Counted from the stretch's first letter, positions 1 through 11,167 are shown. The stretch: 64,000 nt of DNA from Rhabditophanes sp. KR3021 (GCA_963281155.1 CAUJLY010000003.1:744001-808000), one strand, 5' to 3'. The notes: generated by a model not told the origin, from the sequence alone. Made by a program: numbers and translations.

Positions 1-275
1 GTTTTTAGGAACAACAAAAAATAAATGATCTCCTTTTAAAAACCTAATTTTCTTTGAAATAATTTTACATAATGCCACTTCTTTATTAGTCCATAGATGT
101 AAAATAAAGGTAATTAATGAATTTGTTTAATTTCCGTGTATTAATTTGGTATGTATTGCATAAGTATATAGACCACCAACGGTCAATATATCCCGGTTCG
201 ATTAATGGGCTAACGTACATTCACCAATTTACATATATTTATACAAACAAAACGTCACCACTCTCAATACCTAAA

Positions 276-968
276 ATGGATGCAAATTTGAGGCGAGGAA
301 TGCTTATTTTTCTTATTACCATTGGGACTTTTCAATTACTTAATTATCAAACTGAACATAATGATTTGGATGTTAGAGAGTATGTTTGTTTTAGAGTATA
401 ATATTTTACATCTAATTTTAGGTATATACAATATGGGTTGAAAACAATGGAGAAGTATTTTCCCTTGGTAAGGAAACTTATACCTAAGAAGATTATAGGC
501 GCTTTGGACATGGATATTGCTGATAGTGCGTTGTCGCATAGTGATCTTTATGGGCGTACGTTTTGTATTTAATTTAATTAAATATTTATTTGCCTAGTAT
601 CAAAGACACCACGTCCTTATCGCCCAAAACACTTGAAATTCAGGATGGGAGATGTAGTTGAAACGAAAAACTTCGGGTACAAAGGCGTTGTGATAGGTTG
701 GGACTTGACAGCTTTGGCTCCATCAGATTGGTTCGAAGCCAATGATCCTGATAATTACCACAAAGACTCCAAAATGCCATTCTACGCCGTCGCCATAACA
801 ACCCGTCAACTAAGTCTCCCAACAGTATTCTACGTAGCTCAAGCCGATCTTCTCCAAACTACAGGTGACATTGTCCATCCCTTGACAAAAAAATTTTTCC
901 AATCCTTTGACAAATATTCAAAATACAAGTTACGGCCAGTTCATCAAACAACTTACCCATACGATTAA
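276..968 (+). CDS. YccV-like (hemimethylated DNA-binding domain) protein with N-terminal membrane anchor
   Basis: Three exons, 276-379, 422-555 and 598-968, joined by two 42-nt GT-AG introns, give 202 aa. The N-terminus has a hydrophobic stretch at about residues 9-21, possibly a signal anchor. The C-terminal 100 residues match the YccV/HspQ-like domain found alone in bacteria and at the C-terminus of animal FBXO21: the patterns FRMGDVVETKNFGYKGVVIGWD and YPYD end, with FYVAQADLL between. No F-box is visible, so this is a stand-alone version. The ATG at 276 is the first that gives a short hydrophobic leader; an upstream ATG at 117 is in frame but gives an AT-rich, low-quality extension. Function in animals is not established; in FBXO21 the domain is part of a ubiquitin-ligase substrate adaptor. 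Domain identity is fairly sure, role unknown. Confidence 0.72.
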
Positions 969-1515
969 CTTACACAATAATATATTATTCTCTGTTTTGT
1001 TGATGCTTTAATGATGGGTAATAAAATCTTTTTGATCTAATAAACAATCTACTACATGACTTTCTTGACAATTATATTTGTTGGTGAAGTGGAAACTTCA
1101 AAAATTATTATAATTATTTACTTTCTGAAAGGTAATGCGCTGTTGATTGAAAGGTAAATAATATTTGGATGAATTTATATACTATATTTACGCTAATTTG
1201 TTAAAGAAACGTATAAATAAATATAATGGAAACTAATTGGTAAGAGAAACCTATTAACGATAAATACCGTTGAGTTTAATTTATAAAGGAAAACGTACAA
1301 ATTTATCAATATAGCTGGTCTAATTTATAAAGGAATCGTAAAAATATCTCAATTTAGCTGATCTAATTTATAAACAAAAGCATAAATAAGTATATAATTG
1401 AAGGTAATTTATAAACGATATCAAATTAAGCTAAAAAATTAGAATGATTATTAAACAAATTTTATAAAGTGTTCTAAAGTTGATTAGCTTATACGTTTGT
1501 CTTTTGTCAGTTAAA
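969..1515. other. Intergenic, AT-rich, with a short tandem repeat
   Basis: Lies between the convergent YccV-like gene and the small HSP gene. No coding signal seen. It contains the imperfect 44-bp tandem repeat listed separately. Confidence 0.6.
1277..1405. repeat. Imperfect ~44-bp tandem repeat, about 2.9 units
   Basis: Units begin with taatttataaa at 1277, 1321 and 1364. The first two units are close copies sharing the internal and terminal blocks tttagctg/tatagctg followed by gtc/atc; the third diverges after 15 bases. Confidence 0.6.
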
Positions 1516-1901
1516 TTAGGCTTTTTTGGCAGCAGTGATGGTAAGGATGCCGCGAGCTGAAAGGTGAGATTTCAAGGTTGTGGCGTCAACATCAGCTGGG
1601 AGTTTGTAGGCTCTGTGGATTTCACGTTCTACTGAACCATGTTCGTCGTTTCTGGATTCGTGACGGCAGTTGATCAAGAGTTCTTGCCCAGATACTTTTA
1701 CCTTTGAATTATTTGTAACGAGTCAAAATGATTGTGACTTACCTCGATTTCATTTGGAGCAAAAAAGTGGCATTCAAGTCCAACTTCGAATTTTACATTA
1801 GTGTTGTGAATTTTGACAACTCCATCAGCTTGTTGCAATGGCCAGTCCCATGTAGTTCCGACATTGTCATGATCAATAGGTAAAGTAACAGCAGACGACA
1901 T
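1516..1901 (-). CDS. Small heat-shock protein (HSP20/alpha-crystallin, HSP12-like)
   Basis: Two exons, 1743-1901 and 1516-1701 on the minus strand, with a 41-nt intron, give 114 aa. Almost the whole protein is an alpha-crystallin domain: [20 protein letters not shown], the C-terminal beta-strands with [11 protein letters not shown], and the signature [10 protein letters not shown] at the end. N- and C-terminal extensions are minimal, as in the nematode HSP12 class, which form small oligomers with limited chaperone activity. An in-frame ATG at 1940 would add 13 residues. A TATA box only 12-21 bp upstream of that ATG puts the expected transcription start downstream of it, so the ATG at 1901 is preferred. 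No clean heat-shock element was found upstream, so expression may be developmental rather than heat-driven. Confidence 0.9.
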
Positions 1902-1951
1902 GTTCAAAAATAAATTTCCAAACTTGAATGTGGTATTCAATGAAAAAGGTA

Positions 1952-1961
1952 CTTTTATATA
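1952..1961 (-). promoter_or_regulatory. TATA box of the small HSP gene
   Basis: TATATAAAAG on the minus strand, about 51 bp upstream of the chosen ATG at 1901. Supports a start site near 1925-1932. Confidence 0.6.
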
Positions 1962-2425
1962 TCGGCTAAGCCTCCTTGACAGAAGGATGGGTATGGTGTC
2001 TCTAAAGTCTCAAAACTGTACTGATTATAAAAGACAAAAAGCCCACCCTTTGTTACCACAACAAGAGATGAAACTTTAGAATCTACTTAAATTAAATATC
2101 TATATTCATATGCGTATCTGTATATATCTGTGATATTTACATTACTCGACTTTTATAACGACAAACTATAATAGTCTCCATTTAGATTGAAGTTTTTTGT
2201 TGAATTCAAAGTCAAAAACAATCCAAGTACTACTAAAGTGCATAATATTTTTTATAACTAATTCAAATCAAAAAATGAAGAATAAATAGACTGAAATGAA
2301 ACACAAAACTTTGATACGATCAAGTTACAACAAATATCATTACAAGTCAATACAATTATATACAGAATTTGATTTATTAGAAAGCAAAATGTAGGTGCAT
2401 TAAAATGATGTCAAAATAAATAACA

Positions 2426-3142
2426 TTATCTGCCAAATTCATCATTCGTAGGTGTGTACATTAAATTGTTTCTTGGATTGTCACAAACATCATAAAAACA
2501 GTGATTGGCGATTGAGTGCTTTCTTCTGTTGCTGAGGTATCCAAAAAAGATGAAAAATGCAAGTAAGCAGCACCCTAGTGACATAGCTTCTAGATAAAAT
2601 GAACTTCCCAATCCAAAGTGAGGCATTCCATCATCATAGTGAGTACGACATAAATTGAGGCAAGTAGATTTGATACTGAATCTGTAGAACACGTAGATTT
2701 GCTTCCTTCCTTGGCTAATTACACAGAGATTAAAGAATTTAAGGACAATTGTTATTGCAAACATAACAGTTGAAATCGAGCCCCATCCACGATGACTTCT
2801 GTGAAAACAAATGTGCTTGGTTACATGCAAAGAGGCCAACATTATCTTGCAAGTCAAAACAACAAAGGTGAATAAGAAGACCCGTTTCATCCAGTGAGGT
2901 TTGTTTGTCTTGTAGGAATTGCAAAAGTCAAATGGGTGTAATATGGTGGAGGTGTGTGTGTTCATAAGTTCATTTACTTGGATAGTACTTTGATTCTTGA
3001 AGCAGCCACCAAATAAACCGAGGGGATGGTTAATTGTGGCGATTGTGTACCAGTTGTTGTGGAGAAAGGCGAAGACTGAGGCTCCGATTGTAATTATGCA
3101 GAGTAGGACAACTGTCAAGTAAAGACAGTTGGAGGTTGACAT
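2426..3142 (-). CDS. Claudin/PMP22-like four-transmembrane protein
   Basis: A single uninterrupted frame of 238 aa. Hydropathy shows four membrane segments at about residues 7-28, 84-106, 121-141 and 182-203. The first extracellular loop carries the claudin-type pattern W...GL..C..C: NNWYTI at 29-34, GLFGGC at 42-47 and a further Cys in FDFCNSY. That fold family forms paracellular junctions or modulates channels at the plasma membrane. The cytoplasmic tail is short and has no obvious PDZ-binding motif. It is intronless, unlike most neighbours. A polyadenylation signal (AATAAA on the minus strand) is at 2373-2378. Assignment rests on topology and the loop pattern, not on close similarity. Confidence 0.6.
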   Translation of the reverse strand: MSTSNCLYLTVVLLCIITIGASVFAFLHNNWYTIATINHPLGLFGGCFKNQSTIQVNELMNTHTSTILHPFDFCNSYKTNKPHWMKRVFLFTFVVLTCKIMLASLHVTKHICFHRSHRGWGSISTVMFAITIVLKFFNLCVISQGRKQIYVFYRFSIKSTCLNLCRTHYDDGMPHFGLGSSFYLEAMSLGCCLLAFFIFFGYLSNRRKHSIANHCFYDVCDNPRNNLMYTPTNDEFGR

Positions 3143-3348
3143 TTTGAATCATAATGAGGTGATTTAATCAAATGAAATCTTACAATGATCTCAACTTTGC
3201 ATATGTTAATCAAATTAAATGCAAATTTTGGTGATTTAAGAATTGTAAACAGGAGACATTATATCTCCTTATTGTTGAATGGATAGTGTAACACTGTTAT
3301 GTATATTTTATATATATTATAGTTTAGATACTGAAAAAATAGAGGGAT

Positions 3349-3825
3349 CAATGGTTCCGAGTTATTACAAAAAAATGAATGAACACGATTCAGTTATTGT
3401 CGATGAAATCATCTACGTTGTAGGAGATGGTAATTCTTAGAAGTTCCAAAGGTAATAACGTAAGTAACTACACACTTAAATAAATAATATAGATTGGGTC
3501 GATGTGAGGGAAAATGGAGTTCTTAATAGATATTACTACTAAAATATGTTATGCTGCATTGTCATCATGGCCAAACAATCACTTTTGTAGGAGGTTCGTG
3601 TACTTCTCCATTGAACCAAGTTTATGATATAAGAAATCGGAATCAAAATGAAAAACTGCCACTTCTTTTTTGGGAGCAAGATCAGTGGAAAAGGAAACGT
3701 CAATTATTGCTGGCAATGCATGGACTCAACGAATTCAATCATACAACAAACAGAATAAAACCTGGAGTGTTCTTGACATTCAGCTACCAATCAAAATGAT
3801 AAACTGTTTTAAAGTTTCCTTTTAA
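3349..3825 (+). pseudogene. Decayed kelch-repeat gene fragment (copy 1)
   Basis: Translated pieces match the kelch copies at 29.9 kb and 62.7 kb. The first piece reads HDSVIVDEIIYVVGDG and hits a stop. The next matches the final exon (TITFVGGS ... QVYDIRN). After a frameshift comes IIAGNAWTQRIQSYNKQNKT ending WSVLDIQLP. At least two frameshifts and an internal stop rule out a working protein. A splice-like acceptor (tag at about 3494) lies where copy 2 has its last intron, so this is a genomic, not a retro-copied, remnant. No BTB part remains. It sits between the claudin-like and GT14 genes. Confidence 0.7.
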
Positions 3826-4194
3826 TTTAAAATTCATTTTTCTCCTTTTGAAACATCATTTATTCGCGCTTCTTATCTCTCGCCACATATGTCATTTCGA
3901 TTCAGAGAGTTTTTCCAAGAAAAATGATTATAACTAATTTGACTCAAATATACTTTCCCAAAAAATAGTTTTGCTATTGCAGCACTATTCTTAATTTTAT
4001 ATTAAATGTTTTGTCATTCACTAAATTGGAAAAACAAATACAGAATGATCAAAATGTCAAATCAGATTACATTATTTTACAATTTGATACAATTTTTGTT
4101 TATATAAAAATAACCAAGAGATGATTTCATAAAATGTATGTAATTAAAATGATGTTAAAACTTAAGTCATAATTATAATGATTTTAATGTTAAA

Positions 4195-5721
4195 TTAATT
4201 AATATAATTGTCTAATTTTCCTTTGGAACGCGAAGTGTGTCTGTTACGATTGTTATATTTGACAATTGCTAAATCTTCATAAAATGTTTTGTTGATACCA
4301 TTATAATTTTGGAGATACATTTTATTGTAAATATACTCCGACCAACAAGTTAAAGCTCCAAAATCGCTGGAAGCTTTGAATTTATTTCCAAAGAAATGGG
4401 GCCATGTTTTCATTGACTGGAGATGCTCACACCCGTAAATACAAACCGTATGTCGTACTATTCCTGTTACACATTCACTGTCCTCACTAACCCATTCAGT
4501 ATATCTTGTCATAAAATTATTTCGCAAAAGTTTGTAATTATTTTTGACGTAACTCCTATCAATCATTCCAGGAATATTAAGGGTTGAATCAGTAAGCAAT
4601 GTTCCCCAGGCCATTTCATCTACACCATATTCATCCGTGTTCACTGCATCGAGGAATTTTGTGATGTTTATGGCATGTAATATATAATCAACAGTAGACT
4701 TCGGCAAAGTCATGCCTGTGCTAACTTTTTGGAACACTATGGAATTATCAAACAATACAAATTCACTTTTGGAATGATTCTTATTAAAAAAGTTAAAGTT
4801 AGAATGGTTCCAATTGTAGCTCATATTAACTCGTTCCTTAATATACTTTGTAGGATCTTCGAACTGTATGTCTACTCCACCATTGTACAAAGATATAATT
4901 TCAACTAATTCTCTGTTTGTCTTCAGAGAGATATCGTCGTTTTGTAGAGTGAATAAATACTTGTAATTTTTGCCATCCAGCTTTTGCATACATTTATAAG
5001 CTGCTAAGTTGGTATTCTTTCCTGCACTATTCACTTCAAATTCTCCTGTTATTAGAAACACATTTGGGAAACAATTTGCCAAGGCAAACATTCGTGACTG
5101 AAAGCCGGCATCAGATTTTTTGTCGATTGAAAAACAATAATAATTCTGAGGGGCATATGAGATCAAAAAACTCAATTCAATTGAGAGATAGTCCTATAAC
5201 ATCTATTTCAAAAAAGTAATTTATAAATTTACCCTGTAAACATTTCTAATATAAGCAAATGGAAAATCAGCTTCAATCTTTGACAGAGGTTCTTTTGGGT
5301 AAAAACCTCTACTTCTAATATCTTCGCATGACATCGGGAAATAATAAGGTAATTGTCCCAAAGTTCTTCTCTTTACAGAATTCTCTTTAATATGGTCTGT
5401 ATCTCCTTTGAACATTGCAGCGCAATCAAGTCCTTTGACGTTGGGATGTTTCCATAATTGAGGAATGTCGGTTTTAGTAATTTTTGAAAACATGTCTTTT
5501 TCATACTCTACAGCTAAATTAGCTTGAACTGAAGTGGAAGGATTGGTTTGAAAAACAGTATATTGTTCATTCAAAAGTATTGCAAAGACCATTATTAAAA
5601 AGATAAAAAATGTAATGAACAATGTGATTCTTCGATCATTATCCCGAAGACATCTTCGCTTTCTCGGCCACTTAAATGAGCTTGTTACAACACCTTCATT
5701 ATTCAGCTGCTTTTCCTTCAT
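4195..5721 (-). CDS. GT14-family glycosyltransferase (core-2/I-branching N-acetylglucosaminyltransferase-like)
   Basis: Two exons, 5233-5721 and 4195-5193, with a 39-nt intron, give 495 aa. Type II membrane topology: a basic cytoplasmic segment, then a membrane anchor at about residues 32-51, then a lumenal catalytic domain. Family landmarks are the PFAYIRNVYR block just before the intron, LISYAPQNYYCFSIDKKSD just after it, the LQNDDISLKTN region, and a Cys-rich C-terminus with CIYGCEHL and GALTCWSEY. The family transfers GlcNAc (or, in nematodes, possibly other sugars) in beta-1,6 linkage to O-glycan or polylactosamine acceptors in the Golgi. Nematodes have many such gly genes. Donor and acceptor cannot be told from sequence. 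The coding frame is intact and the length is usual for the family. Confidence 0.85.
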
Positions 5722-6273
5722 GTTGAGGATGTCTAAATGAATTGATTTTATTAAAGAGAAAAACGATGAGAAGTCATTTTACAATTTAGTAAAGAATATG
5801 TGAAATGCGATAGCAATACTCAAAATTAGTTAATTGGTTTATATAATAGTAGAATGGTAGAATTTGCATATATAGATACTAACTGCGTGTATGCCTAACA
5901 AAACCAAATATCAACGAAGATGGTATTACTTAAATGATCATTTAAACAAGAACAATTACTAATTTAAAAGAAATACACAGAACGCTTACATTTTTCCTTT
6001 ATTTAGATTAGGTAACATAACATAATGTCAAATAATAGCATTGTACAATTCGTAATAATACATGCCATATTATGATTAACAAATGCCCATAGCTATTGAA
6101 TGCTCGAACAAATAAATAAAAATCTTTGCTCAAGCTCATACGTGAGTCAAACAATTAATAATGACAAATTTATTAACCAAAGTCAGATTGATTACAAGGA
6201 AAATGATTAATATAAACATTAGAGAAATAAGCATAGGAACATAAAATATAAATAATAATATTCTTAAATTCTA

Positions 6274-6343
6274 ATTATACAACAATAACTAAATTTCACA
6301 AAATCAAAATTATACAACAATAACTAAATTTCACAAAATCAAA
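6274..6343. repeat. Exact tandem duplication, period 35 bp, two copies
   Basis: attatacaacaataac... at 6274-6308 is repeated at 6309-6343 without mismatch, and a third copy begins (attata) and ends at once. Zero divergence points to a recent slippage event. Confidence 0.85.
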
Positions 6344-6883
6344 ATTATAGTCCACTTGATCATAATAACGATCAAACTAGACAATTAGTAGGAGATTGTA
6401 AACATTTAGGCTTTTTTTTTTTTTGTAAAAACAAAATGTATCATTAAAAGCTTTGGCATACTTTTTAAGTTCGAATAATTTATAATGAGATATGATCTAT
6501 CTAAAATAAGCAAATCATTGGAACTATTGACAAATTTGATAAAAAATTGATCAAAATAATGTCAGCACCAGTGTTTAAAACATTTGTTGTGAAAAAGAAC
6601 TTACATAAAAACATCACAATCAAGTTTATTTGGAATTTCATCGATGTATACAAGCGATACGAATCAGTAGGCCTTATAATCTATGAATAGTTTAATAGAA
6701 TAAACTAAATAATAAATTTCATTATTTAAATGCATGCTTGTTTTGAGAAATTAAATACACAAATTGCAGTCGTTTGTTTTTATTTATTAAAAATAGGGAC
6801 ACCATCAACAAAACATTTCCGTAGTCAAGTGATTCTTAGCACAAATTTATTAAGTATAGCCATTAGTTTATTACAATTTTATA

Positions 6884-6889
6884 TTTATT
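6884..6889 (-). terminator. Polyadenylation signal of the ZP gene
   Basis: AATAAA on the minus strand about 43 bp past the stop codon. Confidence 0.5.
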
Positions 6890-6931
6890 TCAAGGAATTA
6901 TACAGATGAAAGAGATGGAATTAGCGTAATA

Positions 6932-9900
6932 TTAATACTTATTAAAGGAATCAGCACTTAAACCGCGAGTATCAAACTTTTTTAATTTATTATCACTGGT
7001 TAGAGATCTTTTAGAAGAAGAAGCTTTGAAGGATTGAGTGTTTAACAGTTCGAAGTCGTCACATCTGTAGAATCCTTTCGTTACATCTGTTCCTTTTTCC
7101 AGTTTTTGAAATAGAAAACAAACGGATATTGATAAAGCTATTAGCAGGACTGTTAGCATTGAAATTAATAAGCCAAGGAATATTAGTAAATAACGATGAA
7201 TGCACCATTCAGTGTTTGTGTTGTTGAAGTCATAGTTTGGAGTCGAGTTGCGATTTGCTTCAGGATCTGAAATTATTAAGGGCTCAGCCAGCACATCCAT
7301 AGTCGAATCGGAAGAAAACCGGGATTCTTGACTTGCAGGATGAATAATTCGTTTAACGTCTTTTTTGACTCTTGATAGCCGTAATCTTTCCGCTAGCAAA
7401 TGCACTGATTTTGGCTTGATACTAGTTGTTTTATTAATAAATGCATCAACTGGTGTCATTGAATCGTTTCTTATGCTAAATTTGGCTGTTTCATTTGCTA
7501 TGATGCGTTTTAAGGGCTGTTCCACAATATGTTTGTACAAGGTAGGTTCACCATCTTGCTTTACATTCTGACTTGCCGTATGGACAAATATTTTTTTGCG
7601 TGGAGTTATGTGTGTTTCACTGTCTAAAAATTTTTTCTTCATTTGGGCATCTTCTCTGAAAGTTCCCACAACTTTTTCTGGATCTCTATTGATATCAATA
7701 AAGGCATTTGGAACAAAATCTTGCGGATTTACGATTGGACAGTTGGGCGGCTAAAAAATAAATATAAGAAAAAGAAAATAAACCCACAGTTATTCCCAAA
7801 CATGCGTTATCTCGCTTATTGCAAACTTGAATCTGGCATTGAAAAAACAACTGAGATCTATCCTGAAATTTGTAGGCCCAAACTGGAACAAAGGCCATTT
7901 TTAAATCACTAGAATACGTTAATAGGCCTTGCACAACTGGGGAGAAGATGGGACACCCACGACCGTCTAATACTTTAACTGACGTGCTTCCCCCATCACT
8001 AACAACACAATTCTTCACAAGCATTCCGAAATCAGCTTAAAAATAGGATTAAATGTTACATAATTAAATCTTACGATTATCACACTCCCACCTATGAACT
8101 AATTGATCTCCAACCTGTGCAATTTTAACAATTGGCCCATCAACATTTCCATTCCTCAGCGAATAGCCACAATTAGGCATAACTGACGTGGCTTGTTCTA
8201 ATTGCAAAGTAGGTATAGTTCCTACCTCAAGATCGGACGTAACTTGCGTATCAACTTGAGCATAAAAACACCTCACATTAAACGCCTTATCAATCATTGT
8301 CACAAATTGAGGATGGAAGTTGACAACAAATATCAGCAAGTAATTGATTCCATACGGCTGTAATTGTTTCGCTCTTTGCATTCCACATTCACCTAGCCTG
8401 ACTGAAATCGTTGCTATGTCTTCTGAATTTCTGATAAAAGTATGTTTGCAATTACGCAAACCAAATTGACCTTCACATAATATTAATTATTTTTTATTTC
8501 AATTAATAAGCTCCAAGCTATTTATTTATATGTTTAAAACCAAATTTAACAAAACTACCCATCCCCAGTTTGTTAAGACTTTTTTATTTTTAATAAGTTC
8601 CAAGCTATTTACATGTCGTATTTAACATATTTTAACACTCTTATTATTTTAGTGCTACAAAATCGCCTAATTTAGTGTTTATTATTCGAAGAATGGAAGA
8701 AGCTAAAAAGAATGGCTAAAGGAAGGTTACACTATTGTCACAGAAAAAAGTCCCCAGTTTTCCACAATTAGCTAAAAAAGCACAAGTATCAAACCAGTTT
8801 AAGTAAAAAGAACTTGCAACGATGGAAAGAGTTTGACATTTGGGCGAAGTGAAAAGGATGCAGTTAGTGACTAGTTTCAATTAATTTTATTTACTTTAGG
8901 TGCTGTTAAAGACGAGACTGAAACAAAAGCTGTGTTGTTGGTTCTATTAGAGGGTATCTAGGTGATATTGTGGTAGGTTATTTTGATTTTGGATGAACGA
9001 CCAAGTCATATAAAAAACAATTGGCTGTATGCCATTTTTTTTAAAAATTACGAGCAGTCTAATTCAATAAATGTTGTCAATTTGAAGGAAATGGAATGTT
9101 GCAAAACTATTTATTGGTTAATCTTGTAAATATGCTGGTCACGATCGCTGAACATGGAGAGTTTTCTCGGAGGATGTTGTTTATCCGGGCGAGAGGAAAA
9201 AGTCTAAACTAAAGACAATACCTTGTGATATTTGTTCAAGGATGTTCGCATCTACAAGTCTCAAACTCTGAGTTGTCCAGGAGCAAAGAAGAATACGCTT
9301 GAATTTAGAGAAGTAGTGGAAGAGCGTATCGAAGAGGCTAATTAAGAAGAGAAGTTTAAGATTCTGTATGACATTCTATCCTGGAGGGAAAGATAAAGGA
9401 GGATTTTATGACGAAGAGGAAAATTGGTGATTCTTCAAACGGGAATTATACTATCTACTTTTTAATGATGGTTCATGGTACATGGGACAAGCAAATGACC
9501 CAAACAGATTACTTAGACATAGAAATGAAGCCACTGCATGAAAGTGTGGGGATTGTCGCCAAAACTTGAAAGAATGTCAAAGGAATACAAATCAAATGGA
9601 AAAGTTAGTGAAAAATGCTTGGGTGGATTTTCAGAAACAATGCATGATCCACGCTAATGAATCGGAATGACCAAAAGACTTTCAAAGGGTCGTTTATTTG
9701 AGATAGAAGAATACGACGACCCAAACTATTGCAATTTGGAGGGTATTGAAACTGATCCATTAGCTGTTGGATCTAAATGCGACTTTGCTAAAGACAGTTG
9801 ATGGAACTTTTTATGTGGAGAAACTTTCAATATGAGTCATAGAATGGCTGTAAGCCGACGCCACCACAATTTTTCTGATAAGTAGGGATATGTCTATGGC

Positions 9901-10422
9901 AGAAAAGAAAGAATTCTCCACAAGTTAATTAAAGCAGAAAAGTATTTAACAATCATCAAAAAGACTTATCCCTCTGAAGAGATAGCTCAGAATATTGAAC
10001 CCATTTTGGTTCATGCGTACCGTCATTCGATCACTAATTCTGATTCCGGAAAGCCTTCTCTCAAATCTGTAAGCTATTATGAATTCAGAGAAGAACAAAG
10101 AAGTAGCAAAAATGATTCAAAAATTTTTTCAATTGAATCCGTTTTAAAGTATTAGTTTTTTTTGTGCATTTTTGATTAGTAAAGTTGGGGAAGCCATTGA
10201 ATTCGTTTTAAAGCTGACCTTTTATATATAAATTTCCTCTAAACAAGATTACAATAATTAATTATATTTGTCGTTTTACCTAAAAGGAACTTTAGTCCTA
10301 ATCTGAAAAGTAATAGCCGACTCAGCACATTGAATTTCAGGGACACCGATAATCTCATTAGCAATCTCTAACGAATTGACTTTTAAAACAAATATGACCA
10401 AAAGAATAGCAAGCCTCCTCAT
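6932..10422 (-). CDS. ZP-domain cuticlin-like membrane protein
   Basis: Exons on the minus strand: 10280-10422 (signal peptide and start of the ZP domain), 8075-8470, 7788-8035 and 6932-7750. The last three are joined by 39- and 37-nt introns with matching phases. Exon 1 encodes a signal peptide (MRRLAILLVIFVL) and the ZP-N start EIQCAESAITFQIRT. The middle exons give ISVRLGECG, FHPQFVTMIDKAFNVRCFY, NGNVDGPIVKIAQVGDQ, GMLVKNCVVSDG and YKFQDRSQLFFQCQIQVC, all hallmarks of nematode cuticlins. Then comes a basic, possibly furin-type site (RVKKDVKR), a transmembrane helix near the C-terminus and a cytoplasmic tail of about 50 residues. Such proteins are secreted by epidermis and polymerise in the cuticle after cleavage. 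The exon 1-exon 2 junction is not clean: the two obvious splice sites give unequal phases. A donor at AAAG/gttcct in exon 1 with the acceptor at 8471 restores frame but loses a few conserved residues. Family call sure, 5' structure less so. Confidence 0.85.
8471..10279. other. Long first intron of the ZP gene
   Basis: About 1.8 kb, against 37-39 nt for the gene's other introns. It holds plus-strand, antisense coding remnants of the GIY-YIG/zinc-finger repeat. The bases near 8505-8540 and 8585-8620 share the block taataag(c/t)tccaagctattta, an imperfect direct repeat about 85 bp apart. Confidence 0.6.
8660..10110 (+). mobile_element. Degenerate GIY-YIG/zinc-finger repeat, copy A (antisense in ZP intron)
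   Basis: Three conserved blocks are seen in broken frames. (1) A zinc-finger start at 9224-9295, CDICSRMFASTSLKL, where the first expected His is a Leu codon. (2) A GIY-YIG-like half-motif at 9479-9538, YMGQANDPNRLLRHRNEATA, preceded out of frame by NYTIY. (3) A C-terminal block from about 9757 to 10060: AVGSKCDFAKDS, then TIIKKTYPSEEIAQNIE and [12 protein letters not shown]. Many stops and frameshifts separate them, so it encodes no working protein. A possible internal splice acceptor (ctttag) at 8894-8899 suggests that the ancestor had introns. The same blocks occur in the SLC7, LIM and calpain introns. The shared architecture fits a mobile nuclease gene, but no terminal repeats or target duplication were found for this copy. 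Confidence 0.6.
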
Positions 10423-10756
10423 TTTATTGAAAAAATGTTATTAATAAATTTCAATTTCATTCTACTGCCTTTTTTAATTGCAGCCCATGATCTAATCGAG
10501 GTTAATTATTACTAAAGACTGAACCGAAATGGAAATCGACCCTAATCCCTTACTTACCCTCATTTTCGAAACAAAACAACGTTTAGGATGGTCTGATTAT
10601 TTTAATTACCTTTCGATTAATCCGCTTAACGGTCATCATAATCATAATAAATTAGTAAATAAACAAACATCTGGTCAAGTGGATATTTTATTTTAGGGAA
10701 ACCTAATTCTCAAATTATGGAAGCATCATCTATTAATGACCAAAATATTAAGGTGA
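10423..10756. other. Short intergenic stretch upstream of the ZP gene
   Basis: About 330 bp between the ZP start codon and the 3' end of the next minus-strand gene. No feature recognised. Confidence 0.5.
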
Positions 10757-11167
10757 TTATTCAATCTTTTTGCCTTCCAGTTTGTAGCAGGAAAGAATGA
10801 AGTTGTTGGCGGTGGTTGTAAATGTATTCAGAGTGTTGAAGACACCATCCACTGTCTTGTTTGTTTCTTGACGCACAGTATTTGTGGTGAACGTTAACTC
10901 AAATAGATGCATTAAGTATGGGTAGGAAGATAGTTTCACTTACCTGTTTCTTAACTTCGATAGTACCTGGCAAAATATCAGTCTTTAGTTTTTCAAATAC
11001 TTTTTCGGTCTTTCTGGTGTCAGTAGAGAATACATCTGCATCATTTATTACTTTTAATGAAACACCAACTAAGGCTAATCTTGCTGCACCTCTAAAATCA
11101 AGTATGAATCAAGTTTAGCTGAGGAATTAGGTAAAACTTACGACAATAAAAATCTTGATACCTTCAT
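10757..11167 (-). CDS. Small 104-aa protein with N-terminal hydrophobic helix, possibly MIC13/QIL1-like
   Basis: Three exons on the minus strand, 11142-11167, 10944-11091 and 10757-10897, with introns of 50 and 46 nt and phases that agree, give 104 aa. A hydrophobic segment at about residues 6-23 (FLLSGAARLALVGVSLKVIN) could be a signal peptide or inner-membrane helix. It is followed by an amphipathic, Lys/Glu-rich part (TEKVFEKLKTDILPGTIEVK) and a Thr/Asn-rich tail. Length, the single N-terminal helix and the Gly/Ala-rich membrane segment resemble MIC13/QIL1 of the mitochondrial MICOS complex, but the match is weak and from memory. A small secreted protein is the alternative. The consistent splicing makes the gene itself credible. 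Confidence 0.6.

Larger units (their letters stand above)
5722..6931. other. Intergenic, AT-rich
   Basis: Upstream of the GT14 gene and downstream of the ZP gene, both on the minus strand. No coding or RNA signal seen. Contains one exact 35-bp tandem duplication (listed) and an 11-T run near 6411. Confidence 0.6.

Noticed and set aside
2069..2080. Heat-shock-element-like GAAACTTTAGAA upstream of the small HSP gene
   Set aside because: Spacing of the third triplet is one base short and the middle triplet is TTT, not TTC; not a valid HSE.
10439..10739. Small plus-strand frames between the ZP gene and the 104-aa gene
   Set aside because: Short, with no splice support and AT-driven composition.
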